Shown: positions 15,330-23,851 of the stretch, one piece after another
Layout: each line of letters begins with the position of its first letter
How positions within the stretch are numbered: the stretch's first letter is position 1
DNA from: Archaeoglobaceae archaeon
GTDB taxonomy: Archaea > Halobacteriota > Archaeoglobi > Archaeoglobales > Archaeoglobaceae
DNA: 43,208 nt
Reading direction: 5' to 3'
Assembly (NCBI GenBank): GCA_026986375.1
Contig: JALSOQ010000012.1
Coordinates: forward strand, 1-43,208
Made by a program: the position numbers and the translations under genes
Notes under the pieces: generated by a model
The model's input: only the letters and a program-made list of their open reading frames with translations
Databases searched by the model: none
What the model was told of the DNA's origin: nothing

Positions 15330-16478
15330 TCAAGTCCCATTTAATCGAACATCTTTGAGGTCAAACTCCTCGGCGAACTTCACGATTATCCCCTTACCCT
15401 TCAAATGATTCTTAGCTCCTTCCCCTATCCTCTTAACGACTATCAAATCTACCCCGTTTTTGCTCAGCAGTTCCGCTATGAGGTAACCTTTCATCTTCTG
15501 AGCGTTCCAGAACTCGTTTCGAATTTTCCAGCACTTCCCACTCTTTACGTCTATTACTTTGAAGAATTTTGCATTCAGATCTCCGACGTAGTTGTCGTTT
15601 TCATCCACTGGGACGGCAATTCTCCTTATTTCTCTTGAAACTCTTACCACGGGTATAATTCTGATGATTTCGGGAAAGCTGTCCTTCAACCTTTCGATCT
15701 TCTCCATTATCTCGTTTATCCTCTCCGTTCCGACTTCCGAGCTGACAGTTATGTGGACTTCAACTATCCTGCTCCTCCATGTCCCTCTCACCGCGACGAA
15801 GTCGACCGACTTTATACCCTCTATTCCCTCTATAATCCTCCTAATTCTCATCGAAAATTCCTCGTCCACCCTATCCATCAAAACGTCTATCGCGTTCTTG
15901 ATAATCTCTCCACCCATCTGGAGGATTATCACGGATATGGCGATCGCCACTACCGCATCCGCCCACCAGTATCCGAAATAAACCAAAATCAACCCTAAAA
16001 CAACAGAAAGACTCGAAATTACGTCCGTTCTCGAATGTTTACCTTCCGCTATTAGTGAGGAGGACTTCGTTCTCATTCCGACCGCTATCTTGTATCTCGC
16101 GAGAACTTCGTTGGACAGAGCCGAAATTATAGCCACTGCCAGAGCGTATAGCTCGAACTTGGGCTTTTCTCCGGATATTAGACTGTTGACGGCATCTACG
16201 ACAATCGAAATCGAAGTCAGAATTATTATCAAACCCACTCCCAACTCTGCAAGGCTTTCCGCTTTGAAATGCCCATAGGGATGTGCCTCGTCCGGGGGCT
16301 TCTGGGCTATCCTTATTCCTATCCAAACGAGAGCGGAACCCAAAACATCCACAAGAGAGTGCAGAGCGTCCGCGATAAGAGCGGTGCTTCCGGCAGAAAT
16401 CCCAGTTATTCCTTTAATCAGGGTGAGAAATACATTCGCAGTTACTGAAACCCTCCCCACCCTTTCCGCTTCGTCCAC
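15330..16478 (-). CDS. Cation diffusion facilitator fused to a NifX-like domain
   Basis: This 382-residue protein pumps divalent metal out of the cytoplasm. The N-terminal 200 residues are a six-helix CDF domain with metal-site helices ADALHSLVDVLGSALVW and GKHSRTDVISS. The cytoplasmic CDF C-domain follows (about 205-285, VEVHITVSSEVGTERI). The last 95 residues (from RRIAVPVDENDNYVGDL to the VRLNGT end) look like the dinitrogenase iron-molybdenum cofactor (NifX/NafY) domain, with the usual ELLSKNGVDLIVVKRIGEG stretch. That domain may sense or carry a metal or cluster. The cation is not predictable. Confidence 0.85.
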   Translation of the reverse strand: MDEAERVGRVSVTANVFLTLIKGITGISAGSTALIADALHSLVDVLGSALVWIGIRIAQKPPDEAHPYGHFKAESLAELGVGLIIILTSISIVVDAVNSLISGEKPKFELYALAVAIISALSNEVLARYKIAVGMRTKSSSLIAEGKHSRTDVISSLSVVLGLILVYFGYWWADAVVAIAISVIILQMGGEIIKNAIDVLMDRVDEEFSMRIRRIIEGIEGIKSVDFVAVRGTWRSRIVEVHITVSSEVGTERINEIMEKIERLKDSFPEIIRIIPVVRVSREIRRIAVPVDENDNYVGDLNAKFFKVIDVKSGKCWKIRNEFWNAQKMKGYLIAELLSKNGVDLIVVKRIGEGAKNHLKGKGIIVKFAEEFDLKDVRLNGT

Positions 16479-16508
16479 AAATAGATTCGGAAGCCCAAAA
16501 GATAAATG

Positions 16509-17480
16509 TTACTTGCGTTCCTCATACTTCCTTCTGGCCTCTTCTGCCTTGTTTGTATCGCCCAATCTTTCGTAAGCCTCCGCCACGTGCTTCCACCATG
16601 CGGGATCCTTTTCAGCTTCTTTCTCGCAGTATTCCGCAAACTTCCTCCAGGCATCCTTCGCCCTCTCCTTATCACCGAGCTTCTCGTATATCTTCGCGAC
16701 GTCCTTCCAGAAAACTCCCTCCTCCTTCGCCTCCTTTACGTAATATTCCAGAGCCTTCCTCCAAGCTCTCTCAGCTTCCTCCATCATCCCGATTTCCTCG
16801 TAAAGCTTTGCTACGTCCTCCCAGAACCATGGCTCCTCTTTGGCGTATTCCTCCAAGCACTTCGCAGCCTTAACCTTGTCTCCGGCCTTCTTGTAGAACT
16901 CGTATGCCTTCTTCCAATAGTAGCTCTCGCCCTTCTCCCTCGCCAATTTCTCGTAAAGTTCCGCAGCTTTTTCGAATTTTTCGGCCTTTTCGTAGCACCA
17001 TGCCGCGGATTCGAGCATTCCCACCTTAACGTAGCATTCAGCGGCTTTAACGTAATCCCCCTTCTTCTCGAACTTCCTCGCAGCCGCTCTGTAGTTTCCA
17101 GATTTCATCAGCGATGTAGCACTCCTCAGTCTCTCAGAAACGCTCAAATCCGGCTCCGAAATCCACCAGACTCCTAAGACTAAGGCTAAGAGATACGCGA
17201 CGATTATGTAAAGGACGTGCATCGGATTCTGCCACGTGTAGCACTGGTATAACGCGTAAACGGAAGATACGAGTCCTAAGGAAGAAAGCAGAGCGTATTT
17301 GAAAGATTTCGCGTAAATCAGAATTCCGAACATTACTCCGAAGACCAGCGTCAGTCCTAAGAAGCAAAAGCCGAGTATCAGCCTTATCAGAAACCAAATT
17401 CCGAAGAAGTGGACTATCGCCACCGCAACTGCCAAAACGCCGGCTATTACCGCTAAGAGAACCGCAGTAAGCCTATCCAT
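16509..17480 (-). CDS. Membrane-anchored TPR protein
   Basis: This 323-residue protein has four closely spaced membrane helices in the first 115 residues, then about 200 residues of tetratricopeptide repeats. Each repeat of roughly 33-40 residues carries the A-x-x-Y-E-K-L-G-D-x-x-K-A pattern (for example AKIYEKLGDKERAKDAWRKF and AEAYERLGDTNKAEEARRKY). It probably scaffolds protein contacts on the cytoplasmic face of the membrane. The TATA-like TTTTATTTCG lies about 25 bases before the ATG with no Shine-Dalgarno. No partner is evident. The repeats give little specificity, so only the architecture is claimed. Confidence 0.82.
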   Translation of the reverse strand: MDRLTAVLLAVIAGVLAVAVAIVHFFGIWFLIRLILGFCFLGLTLVFGVMFGILIYAKSFKYALLSSLGLVSSVYALYQCYTWQNPMHVLYIIVAYLLALVLGVWWISEPDLSVSERLRSATSLMKSGNYRAAARKFEKKGDYVKAAECYVKVGMLESAAWCYEKAEKFEKAAELYEKLAREKGESYYWKKAYEFYKKAGDKVKAAKCLEEYAKEEPWFWEDVAKLYEEIGMMEEAERAWRKALEYYVKEAKEEGVFWKDVAKIYEKLGDKERAKDAWRKFAEYCEKEAEKDPAWWKHVAEAYERLGDTNKAEEARRKYEERK

Positions 17481-17494
17481 AAATCGAAATATAA

Positions 17495-17508
17495 TATTCG
17501 AAATAAAA
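17495..17508 (-). promoter_or_regulatory. Promoter element of the TPR protein gene
   Basis: TTTTATTTCGAATA on the coding strand is centred about 22-25 bases before the ATG at 17480, the distance expected for a leaderless archaeal promoter. It is identical over 14 bases to the element in front of C/D guide RNA 1. Confidence 0.5.
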
Positions 17509-17510
17509 AT

Positions 17511-17786
17511 TTATCTAAGATTGAGCAGAATCGTCCATACTATATACCAGCTCGCGAAGGCCATGAAAGTTATCCCCGCCCAATCCTTAGCTTCCAAGTT
17601 CGCTCCCAATTTCGGCAGTATGAACTTATTTGCGTATATGCAGAACACCAGAACTATTATTCCCAGGGGATCCCTCGCCCTTATTCCGTCGGTGATCAAA
17701 AAGGATAATATTCCCGCGATGCAACCGAGCAGAGCTGGAACGAAGGTTTTCATCAAACCGGCTTTGTATTCGTCCATTTCCATCAC
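17511..17786 (-). CDS. EMC6-like small membrane protein
   Basis: This 91-residue protein has about three membrane helices and the ending [20 protein letters not shown] followed by LLNLR. That ending is what I remember of archaeal EMC6-like (TMEM93-type) proteins, relatives of a subunit of the eukaryotic ER membrane protein complex. A role in membrane protein insertion is an inference by homology. Its start overlaps the thrS stop by four bases, so it is translationally coupled to threonyl-tRNA synthetase. The first two methionines are close (M1, M2, M4); the exact start is uncertain by a few residues. Confidence 0.75.
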   Translation of the reverse strand: MMEMDEYKAGLMKTFVPALLGCIAGILSFLITDGIRARDPLGIIVLVFCIYANKFILPKLGANLEAKDWAGITFMAFASWYIVWTILLNLR

Positions 17787-19645
17787 CCGAACGACGGTCT
17801 TCTGCTGACCAACATCGGGAGTGGGAGAGGTTTAAACGGTTTTCCTTCGCACTCCTTCCTCACCCTTTCCGCCAACTCGTCGACGGTCATCTTAACCCTC
17901 TTCTGATCCTTCAAAGTAGATTCCGCCCTTATCGTTACCGTCAAATAACCCCCCTTCACCTCTTCCTCCCCAATAACCGCCACGTATGGAATCCACTCCC
18001 TTCCTGCATCCCTTATCTTCTTCGCCAGCGTTTCCTCCCTGTCGTCCACGTCCACCCTAATTCTCCTTCTCCTCAACTCCTCTGCCACTTCTATAGCTTT
18101 CTCGACGTATTTCTCGGAAACGGGAATAATCCTAACCTGCGTCGGAGAAAGCCAGACTGGAAGCATCGGCAGAATTCCTTTCTCAGCTTGCATGTGTGCC
18201 TTCTCAAGTAGGGCGTAAATGCACCTCTCTATCGCTCCGCTTGCGGAGCAGTGCAAAATTAGAGGACGTCTCTTTTCCCCCTTTTCGTCCACGTAGCTTA
18301 TGTCGTATCTTTCTGCATTCTCAACGTCTATCTGAACGGTCGATAGGGCTGAAGCTTTGTCCAGAGCGTCGATGAAGTTGAACTCGAACTTCAGAACGAA
18401 GTAGAAGAACCTCTGATCCCACATCTCCACGAGTATGGGTTTTTTGAGAATATCCACCAAAGAGTGAACGAACTCCTTGTGCTCCTCGTAGAAGTCCCTC
18501 GTGACCCTTATCGCCACCTCGTAGTCTTCCGGTTCGAGTCCGATCTCCTTCAAAACTTCAACGGCCAACTCGTATTGTCTGAAGAACTCCTCCTTAGCCT
18601 GCTCTATATCCCTAACTATCGTGTGCATGTCCGGCATCGTAAATGCCCTCAACCTCCTCAAACCAACGAGTTCTCCCCTCTGCTCCTTCCTGAAGGAATA
18701 CCTCGTCAGTTCATACATTCTAAGAGGGAGATGTCTGTAGGTTATCACGGAATCGTGTGCTATAAGGAATTGACCGAAGCACGCCGCAAAACGCAGGAAG
18801 AACTCCCTCTTGTCCCCCTTCAGTATATACTGCCTCGCCGGGAACCTCTCCAAATACCTCCTCAGCGTTGGATGCTCCCTGTCGAACATTATGGGCGTTT
18901 CTACTTCCATCGCTCCGTATTCTATGCACTTGAGCGTGACGAATTCCTCAAGCAGGCTCTTTATCAGCCTTCCCTTGGGATAATACCTCAAATGCCCTGA
19001 ATCCGAAGCTGGCTCATAATCGGCAATCTGCAACCTCTTCATAAGCTCAACGTGGGGTGGAATCCTATCCACCGCCCTCCTCTTCTCCATCTCGTATTTC
19101 GCGAACTTTCTTAGATTTTCGTAGCCGGTGAAGTCGAACTTCTCCACTTCTATTAGCTCCTTTTCTGGAGTTAGGACGAACCAGTAGCTCTTAACCTTCT
19201 CCTCCGCCTTTAGAGCTTCGGTAACTTCCTTCTCCTCTTCAACCGCCTTGATCTCCCTCGAAAGCTCGCTCAAAGGATGTCCCTTGCACGATATCTTGAA
19301 GGACTTATACCACCCAAAGGGAGCTCTGTGGACTTCGAAGAACTCCGACAGCTTTTCCGCAAATATCTTGAGTACTTCTTTGGCCTTTTCGGGTGGCGCG
19401 AGGTTCGATGATAGATGAGCGTAAGGATAAACGACAACTCTATTCGCTCCAACCTTCTTGGCCACGTCCTTTACTTCCTCAATGGCCCTATCGACTACTC
19501 TATCGTCGTCTCCTTCCTCGACAGCTGTGAATACTACGAGACATTCTTCGATTCTTTTCCCCTTTCCGTCGTATGGTTCGGCTATCCGCGTTTTCTTCTT
19601 CGCTTCGAACTCTATGAAGTCCGCGTGAATCAAAAGGAGCTTCAT
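17783..19645 (-). CDS. thrS: Threonyl-tRNA synthetase, archaeal type
   Basis: Charges tRNA(Thr) with threonine. The 620-residue protein has the archaeal N-terminal editing domain (D-aminoacyl deacylase-like, [16 protein letters not shown]; residues about 1-145), which removes mischarged serine. The class II catalytic core contains motif 2 ([19 protein letters not shown]) and motif 3 ([12 protein letters not shown]), and the C-terminal anticodon-binding domain includes [10 protein letters not shown]. Length and domains match the archaeal standard, so it is complete in one chain. A TATA-like tract lies about 27 bases before the ATG. The EMC6-like gene follows with a four-base overlap. Confidence 0.96.
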   Translation of the reverse strand: MKLLLIHADFIEFEAKKKTRIAEPYDGKGKRIEECLVVFTAVEEGDDDRVVDRAIEEVKDVAKKVGANRVVVYPYAHLSSNLAPPEKAKEVLKIFAEKLSEFFEVHRAPFGWYKSFKISCKGHPLSELSREIKAVEEEKEVTEALKAEEKVKSYWFVLTPEKELIEVEKFDFTGYENLRKFAKYEMEKRRAVDRIPPHVELMKRLQIADYEPASDSGHLRYYPKGRLIKSLLEEFVTLKCIEYGAMEVETPIMFDREHPTLRRYLERFPARQYILKGDKREFFLRFAACFGQFLIAHDSVITYRHLPLRMYELTRYSFRKEQRGELVGLRRLRAFTMPDMHTIVRDIEQAKEEFFRQYELAVEVLKEIGLEPEDYEVAIRVTRDFYEEHKEFVHSLVDILKKPILVEMWDQRFFYFVLKFEFNFIDALDKASALSTVQIDVENAERYDISYVDEKGEKRRPLILHCSASGAIERCIYALLEKAHMQAEKGILPMLPVWLSPTQVRIIPVSEKYVEKAIEVAEELRRRRIRVDVDDREETLAKKIRDAGREWIPYVAVIGEEEVKGGYLTVTIRAESTLKDQKRVKMTVDELAERVRKECEGKPFKPLPLPMLVSRRPSFG

Positions 19646-19710
19646 GGGTTTAGGCGAATCGTCCGACCTTTAAACTTTACCTCTTTAAACCGAGAGGTGT
19701 TCCGAACTTC

Positions 19711-20238
19711 ATGGCATACGAAAATTGCTTGGAGGCAATATTTACGAGGGTTTCGGTTAGGAGGTTCAAACCGAATCCCATCCCTGATGAAATTCTTCTG
19801 ACGATTTTGAAGGCAGGAAACGCCGCACCTTCCGCCGGAAACCTGCAGGCAAGGGATTTCGTGGTGGTAAAGAATCCCGTCACCAAGCTGAAACTCGCAA
19901 AAGCATCCCTAAACCAGATGTTTATAGCCGAAGCTCCGGTTGTTGTAGTGGTGTGTGCGAACTACCCCCGTTCAATGAGAGTCTACGGGGACAGAGGCAA
20001 GCTTTATGCCGAGCAGGATGCGACGGCTGCCGTTGAAAACATACTTCTTGCTACGCACATGCTCGGATTGGGTGCAGTATGGATAGGAGCGTTCGACGAG
20101 GCTGAAGTCTCAGAAATATTGGACATTCCCGCCTACGCGAGGCCCATAGCGATAATTCCGATCGGTTATCCGGACGAGTTCCCCAAGCCGAGGCAGAGGT
20201 ATCCCATAGAATACCTGACTCATTGGGAGAAGTGGTAG
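19711..20238 (+). CDS. Nitroreductase-family flavoprotein
   Basis: This 175-residue protein is an FMN-dependent nitroreductase/NADH oxidase fold. It shows the FMN phosphate-binding start [14 protein letters not shown], the [19 protein letters not shown] loop and the later [20 protein letters not shown] helix with IPIGYPDE. Such proteins reduce quinones, nitro compounds or flavins. The natural substrate is not predictable. It heads a plus-strand unit with the ABC transporter, tgtA and arcS; the gap to the next gene is one base. A tttaaacc tract about 25 bases upstream may be the promoter. Confidence 0.88.
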   Translation: MAYENCLEAIFTRVSVRRFKPNPIPDEILLTILKAGNAAPSAGNLQARDFVVVKNPVTKLKLAKASLNQMFIAEAPVVVVVCANYPRSMRVYGDRGKLYAEQDATAAVENILLATHMLGLGAVWIGAFDEAEVSEILDIPAYARPIAIIPIGYPDEFPKPRQRYPIEYLTHWEKW

Positions 20239-20239
20239 C

Positions 20240-20956
20240 ATGCTTGAGGTTAGGGACTTGAGGATAAGATACGGGGAGTTCGAGGCCGTTAAGGGTGTGA
20301 GTTTCGAAGTAAAAGCTGGAGAGATATTCGGAATACTGGGGCCGAACGGAGCGGGAAAGAGCTCGATTCTGAAGGCCGTAATAGGTCTCGTCGAATACGA
20401 GGGGGAAGTTAGGCTGATGGGGAAAGAGATCACTCCGGAAATGAAGAACGACATAGGATTCGTGCCCGAAGAGCCTATACTTATAGAGAGCCTTACTCCG
20501 GCGGAATTCTTCGAGTTCATAGCATCCATAAGGGGAAAGGGGGAAAGAAAGGCCGAAGTTCTCGCCCGTGCCTTCGGACTCGAAGAATACATGAGCAGAC
20601 CAATAGCGACACTTTCTATGGGGAACAGGAGGAAGGTGTCGATCGTATCCGCGTTGATGCACGATCCGAAATTCTTGATAATGGACGAACCCCTTAACGG
20701 GCTTGACGCTAAATCGGCGAGAATTCTGAAAGATTTCATGAGAAAGCACGTCGAAAGTGGAGGAGCAATACTCTTCTCCACGCACATAATGGAGATAGCG
20801 GAGAAAATGTGCGATAGAATAGCGGTAATAAACGAGGGCAGGATAATAGCTATGGGTAGGATAGACGAACTCGTTAAGGACGAAACGCTCGAGGATTTCT
20901 TCCTAAAGCTCGTAGGTGGGGAGGATTTGGGGGGTATCGTGGATGCGATTTCTTGA
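20240..20956 (+). CDS. ABC transporter ATP-binding protein
   Basis: This 238-residue ATPase has Walker A GPNGAGKSS (about 35-43), the Q-loop region GFVPEEPILIESLTP, the signature LSMGNRRKVSIVSAL and Walker B LIMDEPLNGLD with the following H-loop STHIMEIAEK. The short size and the DEPLNGLD form place it with ABC-2 type exporters or drug/lipid efflux systems. It overlaps its membrane partner by 14 bases. The cargo is unknown. It sits between a nitroreductase and the archaeosine genes, which does not reveal a substrate. Confidence 0.92.
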   Translation: MLEVRDLRIRYGEFEAVKGVSFEVKAGEIFGILGPNGAGKSSILKAVIGLVEYEGEVRLMGKEITPEMKNDIGFVPEEPILIESLTPAEFFEFIASIRGKGERKAEVLARAFGLEEYMSRPIATLSMGNRRKVSIVSALMHDPKFLIMDEPLNGLDAKSARILKDFMRKHVESGGAILFSTHIMEIAEKMCDRIAVINEGRIIAMGRIDELVKDETLEDFFLKLVGGEDLGGIVDAIS

Positions 20957-22364
20957 GCTCTGGAGGATATCCAAACCTCTTTACTACGATCTCATCCTTT
21001 CGGAGTTCGTTCAGAGGAGGAGGGGTAATGTAGAGGAAGTCGTAAGGTCCGTCAGGATCAACGCAATCTCTTCGAAAATAATTCTGACGATTTTCATGGT
21101 TTTGATCGGTGTCTACTCCGCTCGATCCCTAATAGATGTCTCCGCCTTCTTTTTGATGATGCTGTTCGTAGTTTCCTTCTTCTTCCTTCACACTATGACG
21201 ACCTTCGTATCTAAGGGGTTCGAAATCCTGAAAACTCTTCCGCTGAGCGAAGACGATATAGCGAAGATCAGGCTGATGACGCTCTTTAGAGTTTTCGATT
21301 TACCGTTGGTATCCGTAACCGTATCCTTTCCCATTGCAATGGTTTGGTATCACGGTGCCAAGGCGTTTCTGCCATCTATGATATGCATTTTGAGCGTTGA
21401 AATAATTTCAATTTTCTTGTCCATAAGGTTTGCGAAGTTCTTCTACGAAAAGGTTGCGTATTCCACTGGCTCCGCTCTATCGATCATTTTGAGAACAATA
21501 ACTTACATAGCATGGAGCATTGCGTTTGTGGGAATTTACGCAATCTCGTCGATTTTTTCATTTCTTTCGAAAATAAGCGGGTTCGAAAAGATGGTTTACG
21601 AATTTAGATTCGTCTATCCCTTCAACTACTCCCTACTCTCTTCCGGAGTTATGGATCCCGTTGCCCTTCTGACATCACTTCCAATCTTCGCCCTCAGCTT
21701 TTACGCGTTTAGGCTGTCCATCAGGGAAGCTCTGGTGGAGTCGAGGATAAGTTTCAGAGCGGTGAGGTTCAAAATAAGGAGAACAAATCCTATAACCGCA
21801 TTCCTTAAGAAGGACTTCAGGCTCGTTACGAGGAATCCGGGGTTTTTCGTAATAGTTGCGATACCCGTCGTTGAAGCTTTTCTCTTCGGCAGGATAATAA
21901 AGCCGAATACGACGTTCGACACCCTTTTAGCCACATCCATCATCTTGGGTTTCCTTCCCATGATACCCTTCATACTCATCGGTTTGGAATCTTGGGACTT
22001 GCTGGCAACACTTCCGTTCAAAAGGAGACACCTGAGGTTGTCCAAAACCATATTCGGATGCTTCGTATACGGAATCTCTGCACTGGTCATGCTTCCGAAC
22101 TTTGTTCCCTTCCTAATATACCCGGCCGTTTTCGCCACCTTTCTAATCGGATTGTCTATTGCGGAAAGTTTGGGAGCTACGAGAAACGTTTACGTAGGAC
22201 TCTGGAAGGCTCTGGCGGTTATAGTATTATGCTACACCATAACTTTCATTCCAATAGTTTCTGGAATCGTAGCATTGATGATAGGAGGAAACGTTTACCT
22301 CGCCCTCCTAACGCCTGCTCTTTTAGAATTCTTCGTTAGTTTAATGTTCCTAGCGGAGGGATGA
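20943..22364 (+). CDS. ABC transporter permease
   Basis: This 473-residue protein has about twelve hydrophobic helices split by a basic central loop (residues about 270-300, with several arginines). It looks like a tandem ABC-2 type permease that can form the channel by itself. It follows the ATPase gene with a 14-base overlap. The ATG at 20943 is chosen over one nine codons upstream because the extra residues repeat no family feature. Its stop overlaps the tgtA start as ATGA. The exported molecule is unknown. Confidence 0.8.
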   Translation: MRFLELWRISKPLYYDLILSEFVQRRRGNVEEVVRSVRINAISSKIILTIFMVLIGVYSARSLIDVSAFFLMMLFVVSFFFLHTMTTFVSKGFEILKTLPLSEDDIAKIRLMTLFRVFDLPLVSVTVSFPIAMVWYHGAKAFLPSMICILSVEIISIFLSIRFAKFFYEKVAYSTGSALSIILRTITYIAWSIAFVGIYAISSIFSFLSKISGFEKMVYEFRFVYPFNYSLLSSGVMDPVALLTSLPIFALSFYAFRLSIREALVESRISFRAVRFKIRRTNPITAFLKKDFRLVTRNPGFFVIVAIPVVEAFLFGRIIKPNTTFDTLLATSIILGFLPMIPFILIGLESWDLLATLPFKRRHLRLSKTIFGCFVYGISALVMLPNFVPFLIYPAVFATFLIGLSIAESLGATRNVYVGLWKALAVIVLCYTITFIPIVSGIVALMIGGNVYLALLTPALLEFFVSLMFLAEG

Positions 22365-23851
22365 AGATGTTTGAGATAGTCGCCAAGGATGTTATGGGAA
22401 GAATAGCAAAGCTCGAAACACCTCACGGAAAAGTGGAGACTCCCGCTTTAATGCCGGTCGTAAATCCCAACATCGAAATAATTCCCGCAAGAGAGTTGAA
22501 GAGGTTCGGTGCGCAGATAGTTATAACGAACTCCTACATAATATATAGGACTCCTGAGTTGAGAGAAGAGGCGTTGAAGAGAGGAGTTCACGGACTTTTG
22601 GGCGTGGATATTCCTGTTATGACGGACAGCGGAAGTTATCAGCTGATGGTTTACGGGGATGTGGAGGTTTCGAACGAGGAGATCTTAAGGTTTCAGATAG
22701 ACATAGGATCGGACATAATAGTTCCCTTGGACGTTCCAACTCCTCCCGACGCGGATTACGATACCGCTAAATCGGATTTAGAGGTTACCTTGGAGAGGGA
22801 GAGGGAGGCTGTCAAAATGGATAGGGGTAAAAGGTTGCTCGCCCTTCCGATTCAGGGTTCTACCCACGCGGATTTGAGGAGGAAGAGTGCAGAGGAAGTA
22901 GTTAAGCTCGGTGCGGACCTGTATCCCATAGGTGGAGTTGTTCCCCTTATGGACACCTACCGCTTTTACGATTTGGTCAGAATAGTTCTTGAAGTCAAAT
23001 CCGTTCTACCTTCCAACGCTCCCGTTCATCTCTTCGGTGCCGGACATCCTATGGTATTCGCTTTGGCGGTAGCTCTGGGTTGCGATTTGTTCGATTCAGC
23101 CGCATACGCTTTATACGCTAAGGACGGAAGGTATCTGACACCATATGGAACGAAGAAGCTCGAAGAACTTCAATACTTCCCCTGCTCCTGTCCCGTCTGC
23201 TTGGAACATACTCCGGAAGAGATTAGGAGGATGGATGAAGAGGATAGAACGAGACTTCTGGCCGAACACAATCTATGGATAAGCTTCGAGGAGTTGAAGA
23301 GGATAAAACAGGCTATAAAGGAGAACAACCTCTTCGAATTCGTCGAATGCAGGATAAGGAGTCACCCCAACCTACTGTTCGCTTGGAGGCAGATAAGGGA
23401 ATACAGAACTCTGCTCGAGCTTTTCGACCCCTCCATGAAGCATTCCTTTCTATATACAGGAATAGAAAGCTGTTACAGGCCGGCAGTTTTGAGGCATCAC
23501 GAGAGAGTGCTCAACGTTGAACTGCCGGATAAGGAAGAAATAGTAATATCATCCGATGAGGGACACCCGGCGGACTTCTACCTGAGACCGTGCTTCGGAG
23601 TCGTGCCGGTTGAAATGCTGGAATCTTATCCGGCCGGACACGCCGAAATTCCCCCGTCGGAGCTTTTGGAGGACGAAGCTTTGAAGATTGCGGTGGAGGG
23701 GTTAAAGAAGTTTCTGAAGCATCATTCGGAAAGGAAGTTCGTCGTAATCGTTAATGGTAAGTGGAAGAAGTTCGTTAAGGATCTTCCAGAAAACGCGGTG
23801 ATAAGAAATGCTGGAGAAGAGGGATGGGGTAGCGAGAATTTGCAGAACTGA
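22361..23851 (+). CDS. tgtA: Archaeosine tRNA-guanine transglycosylase
   Basis: Exchanges guanine-15 of archaeal tRNAs for preQ0, the first tRNA-bound step of archaeosine synthesis. The 496-residue protein has MTDSGSYQLMVYGD with general acid D89, VPLDVPTPPDADYD, LYPIGGVVPLMDTY, the nucleophile in LGCDLFDSAAYALY (D245), and the zinc site PCSCPVC (C275, C277, C280) with a histidine about 25 residues later. The C-terminal half carries RPCFGVVPVEMLESYPAGHA. It ends near residue 496 and I see no C-terminal PUA domain, which the 582-residue Pyrococcus enzyme has; the adjacent ArcS has one. It starts in an ATGA overlap with the permease and overlaps arcS by 44 bases. Confidence 0.95.
   Translation: MKMFEIVAKDVMGRIAKLETPHGKVETPALMPVVNPNIEIIPARELKRFGAQIVITNSYIIYRTPELREEALKRGVHGLLGVDIPVMTDSGSYQLMVYGDVEVSNEEILRFQIDIGSDIIVPLDVPTPPDADYDTAKSDLEVTLEREREAVKMDRGKRLLALPIQGSTHADLRRKSAEEVVKLGADLYPIGGVVPLMDTYRFYDLVRIVLEVKSVLPSNAPVHLFGAGHPMVFALAVALGCDLFDSAAYALYAKDGRYLTPYGTKKLEELQYFPCSCPVCLEHTPEEIRRMDEEDRTRLLAEHNLWISFEELKRIKQAIKENNLFEFVECRIRSHPNLLFAWRQIREYRTLLELFDPSMKHSFLYTGIESCYRPAVLRHHERVLNVELPDKEEIVISSDEGHPADFYLRPCFGVVPVEMLESYPAGHAEIPPSELLEDEALKIAVEGLKKFLKHHSERKFVVIVNGKWKKFVKDLPENAVIRNAGEEGWGSENLQN

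Noticed and set aside
21160-21180. C box-like TGATGA inside the ABC permease gene
   Set aside because: No D box at the right distance and the bases are part of a conserved-looking coding frame.
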